Shown: positions 13,301 through 26,100 of the stretch, piece after piece
Layout: the number at the start of each line of letters is the position of its first letter
Position numbering within the stretch: the stretch's first letter is position 1
DNA from: Marchantia polymorpha subsp. ruderalis
Taxonomy: Eukaryota; Streptophyta; Marchantiopsida; Marchantiales; Marchantiaceae
Assembly: GCA_037833965.1 (NCBI GenBank)
Contig: AP031356.1
Coordinates: forward strand, 13,414,501 to 13,478,500
DNA: 64,000 nucleotides
Direction: 5' to 3'
The notes under the pieces: generated by a model
Told to the model about the DNA's origin: nothing
What the model saw: only the letters and a program-made list of their open reading frames with translations
The model's database searches: none
Translations under genes and position numbers: made by a program

Positions 13301-15560
13301 ATGCGCATGATCGTCATCGAGATTCCAATGGGGAGAATTTTTTTTCATCCCTATGTCACGGAAAGGTTGAAGATGCTGCAAGTGAAATGCATCCATTGCG
13401 AGAAATCCATGTTTGATTGTTTGATAAATTGTAGTACACATCTGTTGAAAAGTGTATGCCCACTCAAGACTATAATCTTGCTCCACTTGTTCACACAACA
13501 ACGTTTAGGGTTTAAGTTTAGGGTTGATGTATGCAGCGGTCCCTTCGCCTTCCAAGTTCGCTGGAACCTCAAAGGGTATTTATGTGTTCCTTTCTATCTT
13601 ATAATAAACTTATTGTTTCCCACAGTTTTCCTTTGTGTTCATTTTATCACCATTTGTCGAACTATCAGTCTGCAAACGGGCCAAAACTGGCGTGTTGGAG
13701 CTATAGTCGGCCATGACATCGACAATCACAATTCTCTCCAAGGCGGTAGTCATGAAACCTTCTATAGCCAAACTATTGGACATCAAAGTGTACCCATCTC
13801 CGACATCAATTGAGAAGGAAATGCTGAACCAATTGATGATTACGGCCTTGTATGAGGTCGCGTGCCCTTTAATTACTTCGATCACCTGACATGGTAGACG
13901 TTCTTGCAGGTGGCCATGCTATTCACGAAGCCGCAAATCCGACAGCAATTGACATCATCTTGTTGCGCAATTGCCATGACATCCAGTTGGCCATCATGTA
14001 TAATTCATTGGCCAATGCGGTGGCGATTGTTCGAGGATTGGACGGGGCAACCAACATCATGAACAAAAGCAAGTCAAATCTGCTTGCCCACTATCCACTG
14101 CCTTGATTCCTTGGCTGTTTAATGGCGGATTTCAAGAAAGAATGTTGTCGACGTGATCAATGAATTCGAGGCCAAGTTGCAACGTCCAAGAATCGTTTTG
14201 GCGTCCATCTCTGATTTATGTAACGTTATGCATGCGCTGCGTCGTTTTTTGCAGAACAACAATATCGTCAAATGGATGTACGGATGCGGCGTGCATCCAA
14301 TGAACAATTTGTTACAGGATTTGCCCAAAATACATCCGTACAAGGCACATCTGAAGGAAGCATTATTCGTAAGCAAATCCATCAAGAACAAGGGTCTGCT
14401 AAGCAAGATGTAGAGCTTGTTGTGCGAGGTCCGATTGGGTAAGATACTCTCCACGATGCTATTTTCACCGTCACGTTGAAGCATCGTCAATGTCATGTTC
14501 TGCCGCTTGAAACGAGCCAAATGTCCGAAACAAGATCTGTTTAGCGCTTGTGATGACAACAAGAAGGAACTTGGCATCGACTTGATCTTTGAGTTGGACG
14601 ACGTCTTTTCCACGATTGTCCAATCTCCTACGTTCTTGAGAAATAATGACCGTTGCGTGACTCTCTTCTATTCAATATGCAAAACGCTTGAAATTTTGGA
14701 AAGCTACACATCTACCATGTCCACCGTTTATGTCGCGTTTGTTTACGTTTGCGTGCAATTGGCAAACACATTTTTTGATGAAGATCGCATCCACGCGTTT
14801 AAGCGTCTAGAATACCGATGGGGTACTATTTACTCACATGTGCAAGCGTTGGTTTTCGTTTGCAATCCATTCTACTCCCAATTTTGAAAAAATGTTACCG
14901 CCATGCATGGGTACTCTTCGGTTGAGCTCGAGATGGGCGATTTACATGCTCAAGCTTGCAAGACCATCCTACTTATGTATCATAACGACAAGAACGATTA
15001 TGTGAATGTGATGGCGGAATTCATGGCATTCAGCACCACTAAAGAACAGTTTTTCCTCTTGCTCAATGGCATCATAAAGTATCACCCTCGTCTAATCTGG
15101 GGCCAAGTCCAGAACCAATATTGGCCGCCGTGCTCATGATAGTATACACGGGGAGTGGATCGTCGGCAGTGTCGAGCGCCAACACAAGGTGATAACCGTG
15201 TGCACTGTGCTCGTAAAAATTGTCTTGGCAAAAGCAAGGTCGTGTAAAAAGTTTCTGTTGCTTACAATTCTGCCGTAGCTCGTGGTCAGTTGTACTCCCA
15301 GCATCATCCTTGCTCACATTTGTCGTCAAGACGTCGCATTGGTAAATGCCGTACCAGACGAGACGATCACAGCGGAGCAGCGATTCGATGTGCATTTCGA
15401 CACTCACGCTGAAGACCACCTTGACCTAGATCCGATCTGCTCACAGATGCAGAGTTGAAGGAGCAAGAGAAGCTGCGACTACTTTCTGATAGTATGTGGA
15501 CATTGGCCAATATGAGTTGCTCAATTAGATGGATGAACACGGGTGATACTTGATTAACAT
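13301..15560 (+). mobile_element. hAT-superfamily (DUF659-type) transposase, broken copy
   Basis: Pieces appear in correct order but in different frames with stops. A BED-like zinc finger is at 13.38-13.46 kb (KCIHCEK, then H and C at the right spacing). A DUF659/DDE core at 14.14-14.41 kb includes NVVDVIN and GCGVHPMNNLLQDLPK, matching the usual CAAHxxNLLLxDIxK block. The region ending in WGTIYSHVQALVFVCNPF is at 14.82-14.88 kb. A HATC-like tail at about 15.13-15.28 kb comprises PILAAVLMIVYTGSGSSA, then after a frameshift HCARKNCLGKSKVV, a stop, and VSVAYN. Members cut and paste DNA. Here frameshifts and stops show it is inactive. It is GC-richer than its AT-rich flanks, suggesting a younger insertion. 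Terminal inverted repeats were not identified, so limits are approximate. Confidence 0.8.
13504..13523 (+). repeat. telomere-like TTTAGGG motifs
   Basis: Two TTTAGGG units separated by TTTAAG, within the hAT relic. Too short to be more than a telo-box or chance match, but plant-type. Confidence 0.5.
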
Positions 15561-18500
15561 GATCATTGATCACTAAGAAGTACTTAAGTATTCATTATGC
15601 CTGTTTTTTTAATATATATGTATTTCTGAGTTTCAGCATTATTTTAAAATCATTTTAAAACGTTTCAAAATGCTTCAACGTAAAATCGTTTAGAATATAA
15701 TGTTTCAATGTGGAATAGTTAGTTTTTAGGCTGAGACAGTGCATGTTGGGAAAAAAAAATTCAGTAAATACCAAGCGCAACAAATAATCTTAAAAAGTAT
15801 CTTAGCATGAAAATGATAAACAGAATACGTTATCATGTATGAACGATGTTAGAAGTCACGTCAAGTCTTGGTCATTTACAACTGAATTGAATATTACAGG
15901 TTTATGTCAATGACCGCAAGTATCGTGGCACAACTAGCTGTTCCCACGGATTATTGATTCGTCCATGCGTAGCTTTGAAAGTATTGAATCGTGACATTTC
16001 CTCATGTCGGTGAAACTTATTGTTGGGGCCCAGCAATTCCGGTGCTCCCTTTTCTCCCAGCTACTCATTCTAACACGGGAGGAAGAGACTCATCGGAAAT
16101 GCGGGCAATAGAGCGCAATCATCTTCCACTAAGGCGAACCCCATAGTCACAAGTGTGCCAAAGTGGCGCGGGGAACAAAGGGCGAGTTGTTTTGCAGTTG
16201 TCATTCTGTCATCGACGGAGACATCCCTCACTCCGCTGTACGTTCCAACAGCGAACCTCCGCAAACACAGTTCATCAACAATGGAACCGACCTTAACGAA
16301 TGCCATGTCACGATCTGCCAGACAGCCGGGACTGCCACGGCAAACAAACGTGTGTCGGCAGCGAAAACGGATCTTCCGCCTGGAGAGTCCATAACTCCTT
16401 GTACTTCGGACTGCACTTCGTACTGGTTGCCAGCTCCCACGAACAGTTGTCTCCCTTTCTGTTGTGAGGGCTTGTTGCCTCAGGCCCGTCACTTCATGAG
16501 CAGGTTATATGCGTTGCGTTCACAGAGAATCGCTAGATGGTGATGTACCGGCCGAGGTAGACTTTCCATAACTGGTGGAATATTGGTGAAACCTATGTTG
16601 AGGGTGTAATATGTTTATTATACAGGCATTTCTGAAATGGGCATCAGGGTTTGATTGACCAGAGTTAGGGTTATGATAGGCCGCTCCTGCAAGAACAAAA
16701 GGTCTTTCTCCAAAGTTTCAACGCACCGACCATCGGGAGTTGGCGAGCCTTGAAGAGTTTCAAGGAGGCACGAGAGGGTAAATGCCACTAGCCCATTAGG
16801 GAGGAATGAGGTTGTCCGAGTGTTGAAAGGCGCCTTCTGATACAAATTTCGAAAAGTTGCCATCTGTACATCTTTGACAGCGTTCAAGAACTGATACTAC
16901 ATTGTGCGATTCTCAAGCACATGTTGGGTGCTGTACGAGTAACAGTCCTATTCAGGAACACCTAGGAATAATGAGAAGGTGTAGTACCGTCTGTGGATTT
17001 TGAGCTACTCCGCGGTCGATGGCCAATGTATTATACGGAGCTTTGTACCAGTATGATCTGTACACGGTCCCCATTACGACTGGTAAAGTCCACCAAAGTT
17101 CTTCCCCCTCCTAAACCTGCCGAGAGGGTAGACAGAGAGTCTTCCAACAGCTGTCGAATGTTCACGCCTGCGAAAACTGTTAAAAGACGAACAGTTCAGT
17201 TTCATCCCCCACCAGCGAGCAGATAACGCAGAGCAACCGGCAAAGCCCTGAAGGCTTTGCCAACCTAGAACTCGAGCAGATTCCAGCGGATGGGAGAGAA
17301 TGAACGGGAATGAAACTGCTCGTAAGGTCTCTCTCATGAAGCTAAGCTCAAATCCCTCAGGGCTTGGTAACAATGACCTGATCTGACAGCTGGTGAGGCA
17401 GATAAAATAGAAACATAAGGACCGGGCAACGGTATACGCAGAACTTACCAGGAATGTTGCTAGCCAAAGGCTCTAAGAACCAAGCCTGCCAACAACCATT
17501 AATGACAAGCCCGAACGTCAGGAGAACATACTTTGCAACTACTAGTAAACCCATATACAAAGTGCTTCACAACTCCAAACAGCAAAACCTCTTCGCCGAG
17601 ATGAAGGCAAGGCAACCTTGAGTGTAGAGATATTCCTAGTTTTTTAACGACGTCACTGGCTGGGAATAATGCAGTGACAGCGCTCCAATGGACATAGGTG
17701 AGCTACTTTAGTTCGTACGCTTAACCATGCTAAAGGATAAGGGAAAGCACACTAACTCCAGGTAGCTCTAGTCTTTGATAAAGTGCTACGATCCAAAATA
17801 AACTTAGCAAGGTACAGAACATTCTGTTCACTGAATGATTACTTACTGGAATCTCCATATCAAGCTTTACGCCACCATCACGGCCTGTGATTTTCACTCG
17901 CAAATAACGAGATGAGATGAACTGTAAAGTCTCAACACCATACCCTCGGAAGTCCTCTTGGTCCCCGCCTGTTTTCACCGAATTTGTTTCTATGTCTACA
18001 ACCTCGGTTTCCTGTAACTCCGCTACAACCTCGGTTTCCTGTGAGTCCGCAGCTATTTATATCACCATACGCACTTGTCAATAATAGAACGCCCAAGCTC
18101 GGCCATACTCAAGGTGCAGAGTTTAGAAGATGTGGCTGCTTCAAACTAACAGAATCGCATGCCAAACTGCTGACGTACGTTCACAACGTGTACAAAGTCA
18201 TCATCGCAAACTGCATGCTACCATGACTACCGGCATATTCCAGATTGACAAAACTGAATATAATTTCCTGTAATCTATCTCAACAATTATTTCCGAGGAT
18301 AAGGAAGTGACCAGACTGAGCAGTGGCTATCTTTGGTCTGACTTGCCATATTGTCTCTCTTCTTTGTAACATTTTTCAACGCCTAGCATGTATTTCAAAT
18401 CGTCAAAGCACGGCAGCTTCTCGTTTGAAGGTATCTGGCCATCTTTCAGCCCTCTCAACGCCTCCTAAACACAGAAGCGGCGACTCAAGTATTAAATTTG

Positions 18501-19835
18501 GCCCACAGACGGAATTGATCCTTGCCATGGTCAACATTTTTCCCAACAGTAAACCATCGGGTTTATAAAGGTCAGTACACAAGTAAGTAAAGCACATCTC
18601 AAGGCACTGCCCCCGCCCGACAGGTTTTGGGGTCTGGTGTAATATATGTGTAGAGAAGAAAATGCGAGATTTTCTGGATCCGAGTTATTCCACACAACTA
18701 GACTCGACCTTAGGTTACAGATAGCTTATGCAAATTCTTGATTTTGACGCTTCTCGTTTCCTATCGCTTTCTATTTTCCTCATCTGCGTTTCCTTGATAT
18801 CCTTCTGGCAAAAAAGAATCGGGGACCAAGTAGGTAATAAAAAAGGATGAGAATACCCCATCAAGCGTACAAGGAAGACAAGAAACGGAAACCAACGGCT
18901 GGGCCCCAACAGTTCTGGCAGCTCTGTGAACAAACGCATTGCTGGGATGATGCAAGCAGAAGCGTTCGCTAAGCATTTGGGTTACTTTGCTGGAAAGTCC
19001 AATGATTAATCGTCAAAAATCAGAGGGTTATCAATAATAAGGTTCTGCCTTAAAAAACAAAAATAACTTATCACTCATGACTGGCAGAATGTCATAACTT
19101 ACAGTTTGCTTCAAAACAAAAAGATAAATATATCCCAAAATCTGTCACTGTGATAACGCTATCAATAGGGTCATACAACAACGAGTGGAAGGACGTAGTG
19201 AGGAATTTTCAATTTGAGAACTAGAAGTTCCGCAAGAGCATAATCTCCTGAATCAAATTCCTTAAATAGAGACTTTCTTCGCTCTAAAATACGTCTCTCC
19301 CTCTTCTTCCTCCTTCACAAGGAATGTCCAGCCACAGGAGTTCCTTGAATCTTTCGATTATAAGGATGTGACAGACACTTTCAAATGAGTAAAATATGGA
19401 CCGGCACTGCCGGACTCCAGAGACTGACGTATAGCTCGTAGGGTAAGAACCGTGAACGACACTGCTGTACTGATCCCCTCTAAAGACTTCGGGGGCAAGA
19501 GGTTCATTTTGAAGTCTTGTCATATATACAATGAGGATGCATTCAACGGTACACAGAAATCGTAGTCCATGATCCGCTCAAGAAGACAAGAGAACAGACA
19601 ACTATGGACAGGAGGGCAAAGAAGAGGACCAAAAGCATTGGACAGAGGCACTGGAGCAAAAGATCACAAGAGAAACTCGGCCATTTGACATCAATCCAAA
19701 AACACATAACCACGAAGAGCGGCCTCTTTGTGAACATTAGAAGCATACAGTCATACTGTCATGCAGTCATTCGTTCAATCAATTCTTGAGAGAGTAATCT
19801 AGAAAAGAAGTTGGGTATTTCAGTAGAAAATTTAG
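15561..19835. other. intergenic, no gene recognised
   Basis: An AT-rich start (15.6-15.9 kb) gives way to GC-balanced DNA. The interval 16.07-16.54 kb is open on both strands for 125-140 codons, but neither product shows a familiar motif and no splice-linked exons were found. Other short frames to 19.8 kb look random. This may be the 3' flank of the ICL/PEPM gene plus decayed inserts. Confidence 0.4.
17997..18050. repeat. 27-bp tandem duplication
   Basis: Two adjacent 27-bp units start at 17997 and 18024, each beginning TACAACCTCGGTTTCCTGT and ending TCCGC, with two differences. Confidence 0.85.
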
Positions 19836-22800
19836 TTAGTAAAGGCTTGCTAAAGAGGCAGGAGTGGGGCAAGCCATTGCTTGAAGTACCTCCATAGCCT
19901 GCATGGCGACCCCGATCAAAGAAAGAGGATACGCAGCCAGCTTGAAGCCTAGGGCGTCGAGTTGTTTTTTGTCAAGTATTGGTGTACGACCTCCACCTTC
20001 CAGCATGTTAGCCTGCAACAAGATCCAGGAAAGTAAGATGAAGAAAAGAGCAGTGTGAATCCTCTTTCCATGTAATCCTCATTGAACATATTTACATCTA
20101 TTCAAATGCAAGTGACAAAGTTTGCAGCCAACAGTTTGTGCTAGGCATGATAGCAAGGAGTTTGAAGAAAGAGATTACCATTTTCCACTTTCCTGGAGCA
20201 ATCTGACAGAATCTTTCCATTTCTTCTTCTGTAGCCAGAGCATCTATAAAGAGCACATCTGCTCCCAAATTCCCGAACTCCTTCACTCTCCATAAGGCTT
20301 CATCTAATGATTCAGCTTGGCGAGCATCCGAACGTGCAATAATAACTATGTCGGAATCTAATTCGGTTCTTGCATCTACAGCTGCTTTAATTCGCGTCAA
20401 AGCGTCTGCTCTTGATACAACCTTCTTTCCACCAAAGTGACCACAAGATTTTGGTGATTCCTGTTGAAAAAAAGTCAGCTTGAGGTCAGATCATTACTGT
20501 TCATAACCAAGAGCCTGAAGACATTGTGGAGGACTATTTGAGACATTAACCACAAAAGCAGATGCGAGTTGCTGCGAAGAACCAAGATGTACAAGTACGG
20601 TAGACGATGATCATAATCATCTAATTTGGAAGGCGATTGTCAAACACAGTGAAAGTATGCCATAGTAAGAGTGACCACCAACAGGGAAACGGCAGGTCTG
20701 ATATATTAGACCTGGAGAAATGAGAAAAGGAAAGTCGAAAACTGCGTGGGGAGAAGGCATTAAAGAACACTCCAGTTTGCGGAAAAGCAAACTGGAGCAT
20801 AGATCCCTGCACGAATGTTTGCTAAACGAAGTCCTGAACCCTCCAGTCTATAGCTCACAGACCAAGCCATTCCTAATTCGTCAGTTTCTGTCACAGCCCA
20901 AAGTCCATGGTTAACACGCCTTGGGTGAGCGGTACTAGTACAAAGAGATTGAGTCCTTGGGGTAACGACGCGATGGAAGCAGGAGGAAAACGTGAGAAGA
21001 GGTTATCTTATAGAACAAATGAGACGAGAAATGAGTTTAGTTCGGAGTTTCCAGGATCAGCCAGGAGATCAAATCCAAACTCAGCGGCCTCAAGACTATG
21101 ATGCGTTCGAAACGAAGACTCAAAAGCGCGGCTGCTTTGGGGTTGAATGAAGGCAGGTGAGTTGTGTAAACTCCACCAGCAAAAAGATGATGGAAAATAT
21201 ATTTGCTCTCATGTTAGCAAAATGACAGGAGGATGAATCCCATTAGATAATGAGCAGGATCTTTGTCCTACTTGTCACACTGTGCGAGTTGCGAGAGAGT
21301 CCAATTCTGTCTTTTGCTGCGACTGAGGGAAGACACCCGAGGCAGAACTTGAAGTTTACTAATGCCGCCAAACAGGGATCATCCTGGAGAAAGTGCTGGA
21401 AGATGACGGGTTCTTGGTCTGTCGCTGAAAACTCAAGGGGGGCTGCTTCGTTTGAGATAAGTGTACTCCCAAGGACGATATTCTTGCCCTAGCAATGTCC
21501 AGCACGTGACTCGCTTACCTGTGACAACGAAGTGAACAACAAAATACAGTTTAGGAAAAATACGCGAACCTGATCCTCAATGATTATTCCAGCGAACCCA
21601 GCCTGAATGAATCCTTTGACTGTTCTCTTCACGTTGAGGACACCGCCATATCCGTTATCTCCATCCCCAATTATTGGGATGGAAACAGCTTGGGTGATGA
21701 GGCGGCCCTGATCGAGAACCTCCCCATAAGACAGGAGTCCCATATCTGGCGCCCCTAGTCTGGCAGCTGAGACTGCAAAGCCTGCAGACAATGAAACTCC
21801 AACAAGTCAACGAACTATAACCATCATCCCGTCTCTGTCCCAGTCTCGATTGTGACTGTAAGGCATCGTATCATAATTATGATCATATCCAAATTCAATC
21901 CTGACTTCTGTGTGAGCAGGATCCACTATATGGTGATCTTCATCTCCTAGCCGTTTCTTCAGTTCACGTGATTTCCTTGTTTCTTCTGGGTTTTGTCTGA
22001 AAGTTTTGTCTCTAAATTGTCACATAAAAGAAAGCGAGAGTCACTGAATTGCAACACATTGCTCTGCACAATACGACAATATGAGGTAGAACACGGGAAG
22101 GATTGATTCTTTGTACCCCTCACGTTCAGCTTCGTAACACTTGTTGAGGCTTTGAAATTGTGGCAAATGAGATAAACAGTAAGAATGATCCACGAGACCG
22201 ACAGTGGAGCAGTTTCAATGGGCAAAGTACAGCGATGCAGAAAATGCAGAAAATCAGGAAAATTACGATCCAAAAATGCAAAGGGACAAAACGATGGAGC
22301 AGAGGTGAGTTTGCAACCTTATAAAGCACAACTGCAAACAAAGCATGAAACCGTGCAGAGCATTCTGCGAGCTCCAAATTATGGTGGGATAAGGTGACTG
22401 ACCGCCCATAAAAGCATACTCGAATCCAGCCTGCTCCACGAGCCTGGCACTCAAACCGTCGAAACATGCAGGCGCTAGTTGCACACCGGGCTTGGCCAGA
22501 ATCTCCCTCAAACGTGCGGCCTGACTTTGTGTCTGTCGAGGAATATACGACGCTGCCCGTGTGAAATCAACACGGTGATATCCTCCGCGTTCGACAACTG
22601 ACTTCAAATTAGTATGTACACTCCACAGGGAATCATTGCGACTTAAGGAACCTAGATTTCGCTGCAACCGTGTATGACTAAAAGTTTCAATTCTCCCCCA
22701 CAATCCGACAGCCTCGCTTCTCCCTACTATGAGACCTGACGAAGTCGCACATCCCGGAGGCAAATTCTCCAATTTCGGCAAGCTGCTTGACAGGTTTAAA

Positions 22801-22913
22801 GACCGAATCGCGGCCATGTTACGACGTCCTCCGCTGGTCACTCTGCCTCGAGCGACTAGTCCCTGGAATTCCAGCGCGCTACAAAGCCCTCCATAAGCCT
22901 TTGCTGACATCAT
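19836..22913 (-). CDS. ICL/PEP-mutase superfamily enzyme, organelle-targeted (carboxyvinyl-carboxyphosphonate phosphorylmutase-like)
   Basis: Four exons join as complement of 19836-20012, 20179-20460, 21570-21781 and 22403-22913, all GT-AG, giving 393 aa. Residues 1-125 are Ser/Arg-rich and transit-like. The barrel then begins with LAPACFDGLSARLVEQAG and FMGGFAVSAARLGAPD. GDGDNGYGG (about 209-217) is the metal/phosphate-binding loop. IEDQESPKSCGH (238-249) is the family's CGH active-site motif, with Ser where isocitrate lyases have Lys/Arg, as usual for PEPM-like relatives. ANMLEGGGRTPIL follows in exon 4. Plant homologues (At1g77060, At1g21440) are chloroplastic and of poorly defined substrate; lyase or mutase action on a 2-oxo/phosphono acid is known only for the superfamily. 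The protein ends soon after PTPASLASLY, short of the usual extra ~20-residue tail. Confidence 0.9.
20770..20797. repeat. 11-bp inverted repeat, 6-nt loop, in intron 2 of the ICL/PEPM gene
   Basis: Arms CTCCAGTTTGC and GCAAACTGGAG are perfect complements around GGAAAA. Confidence 0.8.
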
Positions 22914-23107
22914 ATAACAGGAAGCACTTCTACACTACAAATCGGAGTCACTCAAACCAACCAGCCACTCAGAAGCGAGCTGACTGCTGAGGTGGGGCCC
23001 AACTCTTGAGAACGTCTCTGTCCCCGAGCCCAGAGCTGGAACTTGAGAAGAGGTACAGACTTATCTCCAAGAAGTTGTGCACCACGTCATTTCTCTGTTA
23101 TTCAGCC

Positions 23108-23114
23108 ATTTATA
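23108..23114 (-). promoter_or_regulatory. candidate TATA box of the ICL/PEPM gene
   Basis: TATAAAT on the minus strand lies about 195 bp upstream of the ATG at 22911-22913, a workable distance for a short leader. Inferred from position and motif only. Confidence 0.4.
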
Positions 23115-23119
23115 CTCGC

Positions 23120-26100
23120 CAGGGCTCCATGAAACCAGCTTGAGTTCAGTGGAAGTGTTAAGTTCTGAATCGCCGTCAATCTCGGCCACAGCATCTGCGG
23201 TGATGCTATCTGCCAAAAAATAGATGAACAGAAATTTACTTCAGGTTGCTAACTCCACCTGTTTCTGCAGTGCACTTACAGAAGCTGGCGTCCTGTTACC
23301 ATTTTCAATTTCAAGCCTCTTCGGATCTCTCGGTCCTCTGTCGAAATATTGAACCAATTTCCAAGTACAATATCGAGAATTAGTGAGGGCCAGTTCTGGA
23401 CGGAGACTGTGAGTGGAGAAATTTGACTCAACTAGTTTCACCTGTGTTCAACCGCAGCGGTTCAGTTTTTTTGTGATGTACCGATCGAATACAGCCTTGA
23501 GTTAAACCTTAAAAGAGGTGAAGTGTCTTCTGGATTATGCGTCATTATCATTTTGCACGAGCCCGTCGGGAGTTTGTCCATGGCTTAGTATCAGCCGTAA
23601 CGCTACTTTCTCTTCAGCACTCGGCTCCCGAGAAAGATAATCATGTATTTTATCTCTTACAAAATTTTCTCCAGCCCCTGCTATTACAAGGAGCACTATC
23701 AAGAACATGTATACTACTTCCTGACATTTGGTGCCAGGTGGGATTGATGCGCCACGTCAAGACATAACTGGTTCTTCTCAGTGTATTGGCCAAGTTGGTG
23801 TACAGAAAGGCCCTAGTGCTCCAGTTTGAAATTGTATTTAACTCCGTGTCTCCTACACTGTCGTAGCTAAGATTTTCTTCTAGATCTTCCCTCCAACTCT
23901 TTCGACTCCCCTGAAAACTCTATATGTTCCATATTTCCATCACTGAAATTCAAGAAGACTTCCTACTGATGAAGGAATTTGGCTTCATGGAAATCATATC
24001 AAAAATTTTCTGGAACCTACTGCACACAGATCTTTAAAAAAATGTATACCAGAAGACGTAATTAAAAGTACATAAGCATCTTAATGACAAAAGTTACTAA
24101 TTTTTCGAATGATTGAAGCAAAAAGTCTTCAGCCAATACTGCTACTCATAACACGATCATGTCAACCACATGAGAACAGTGCCGTGTACAATTCGTTTTG
24201 CCTGTACCTATACTTAGATCCAAATCGTGAAACACATGCCACTTCTGATGTGGGGTAACGTGAACAAGTACGCCGAAAAAGAAACCTACATTAGTAAGTG
24301 GACTGGACTGGACATTAGGAAAGAAACAGGTCACATATTTCTAACTACGGCCAGTACAGACGTTTGGAAGTGAGAGAGTGAAGCTCACGGTGCCCTCGAG
24401 AAGAGAACGGAGAAAGGGGAAATTGTTCATTTACTTTGCCTGCGGAATCTAGCACGATTTGCAATCGAGGGATGATGACAGATTCGATGGAAGGAAGACA
24501 ATAGAATTAGCATATCATTAAATAAATTTGGATCCAAAGCATATGGTCCAGAGCAGGGTGAAAGGTTACTAAATGTTTTCAAAATGAACTTCCGAACTAG
24601 ACCTCTCTATTAAGACGATTTGAAGAGCGATGCAATCTACTCAGACGACAATAAATTTGCTGTTTACGTTTTCTTGTTGATACAGGAGGATATCATATAG
24701 ACTTTTAAAGTTACACAGCCACTTAAAAACAATTTTGGAATTTAAAAAAAAAACCGTAAGACTTTTAACTTTTTGGAAAGAAGCATTTCTTAATCAAGAA
24801 AGTTGTCATGTATAGACGTGCCACGATGTCCATTAGATTGCAGTTCTCCATTAATTAATAATTTTCAAAGGCCAAGTAGTTTTTGCTAAGGCAGTGTGGA
24901 CATACGTAGCAAACGAATACTCTTATAGGATTCAAAAATCTCAGGAAAACCTCTTACTCTGATTTTCATATAAAGAAGATACAAGGATATATAGCACTTG
25001 GTTTGCAATGTAATCGACATAATTTTTCTAGTGATGCTGACAATGTGAGGATGTTTCGTTTATCTGTACAATCAACATTCCCGTAATATGAAACACAAAT
25101 TCATATAAGGCGCGTTCTGTTGATCTCGCTGATTTCAAAAGTGATAATCACAATGACATTGGTAAGCTCAGCAGTTTATTCCTTATTATATACAAATATT
25201 TATGTGTGTCTCTCATGGCCTTAAAAGAATATTTGCAGTCTATTGATTCAATGAAAACTTGTAATGAGATATTGATAATTATGATCAATTACGGTTTAAA
25301 TCAAAAGTCCATACTACTTAATTTTCAAATTATGAATTTCATTGTTGGTATTTTTACTCAGATCATAGCCAAACATCTAGTCGTACAAAACCCCTCCGGC
25401 AAAGATTTCCAATGTAGTAAGCTTGGACCAAACACCAACTACTTCAACATTTATATCACACATTATCAAGCATTATCAATCTAAGACTAGATTTCAATGT
25501 TTGTAATACTAGTATTTTGCATTTTTGTATGTAAGTTCCTTATATGCATGTACTTTCTGCAACTTTGCCAATCTTCTTTTTGTATTGTAAAATTTATCCT
25601 GAAATATTATATTTAATCCATATTATAAAAATAGATCAAATAACTTGAGAAGAAATAGTATACTATTTTTTTGATTGATTAAAGTAATTTAACTTTAAAT
25701 ATATGCCAAAATCTTTACAATGATATTGTGAGCAATTGACAGATTTTCATCACAGGTAAATTCAAATGTATCAGTTCAATCAGCTTCAACACATGTCGTC
25801 ATAAGAATGCACATGCACAAACACATCCAACATCAAGCATATGTCGTTTGGAGTTGTAGGCTACACTCACAAAAACATCTTAGTATTCATCAAAGAATAT
25901 CATCGATAGCTTTTACGAACTTTCTTGTATAGTGACAAGTTAACCAATTTCACAAACTGATATGCTAGTATACCAGTTAATGTCATTTTCACACATTTTG
26001 TGCTCCTAGAAATACAAATAGATTTGTAAAATTTTAGCTAGTTCTAAATTAGTGCAAAAGATGGAAAAAAGCATATAAAACATTGTCATGTGTTTTATTT

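Noticed and set aside
14119-14613. 164-codon minus-strand open frame
   Set aside because: It is antisense to the hAT transposase core, whose plus-strand motifs are recognisable.
16070-16543. Overlapping 140- and 126-codon frames on opposite strands
   Set aside because: Neither product has a motif or splice-linked partner; likely chance in GC-balanced DNA.
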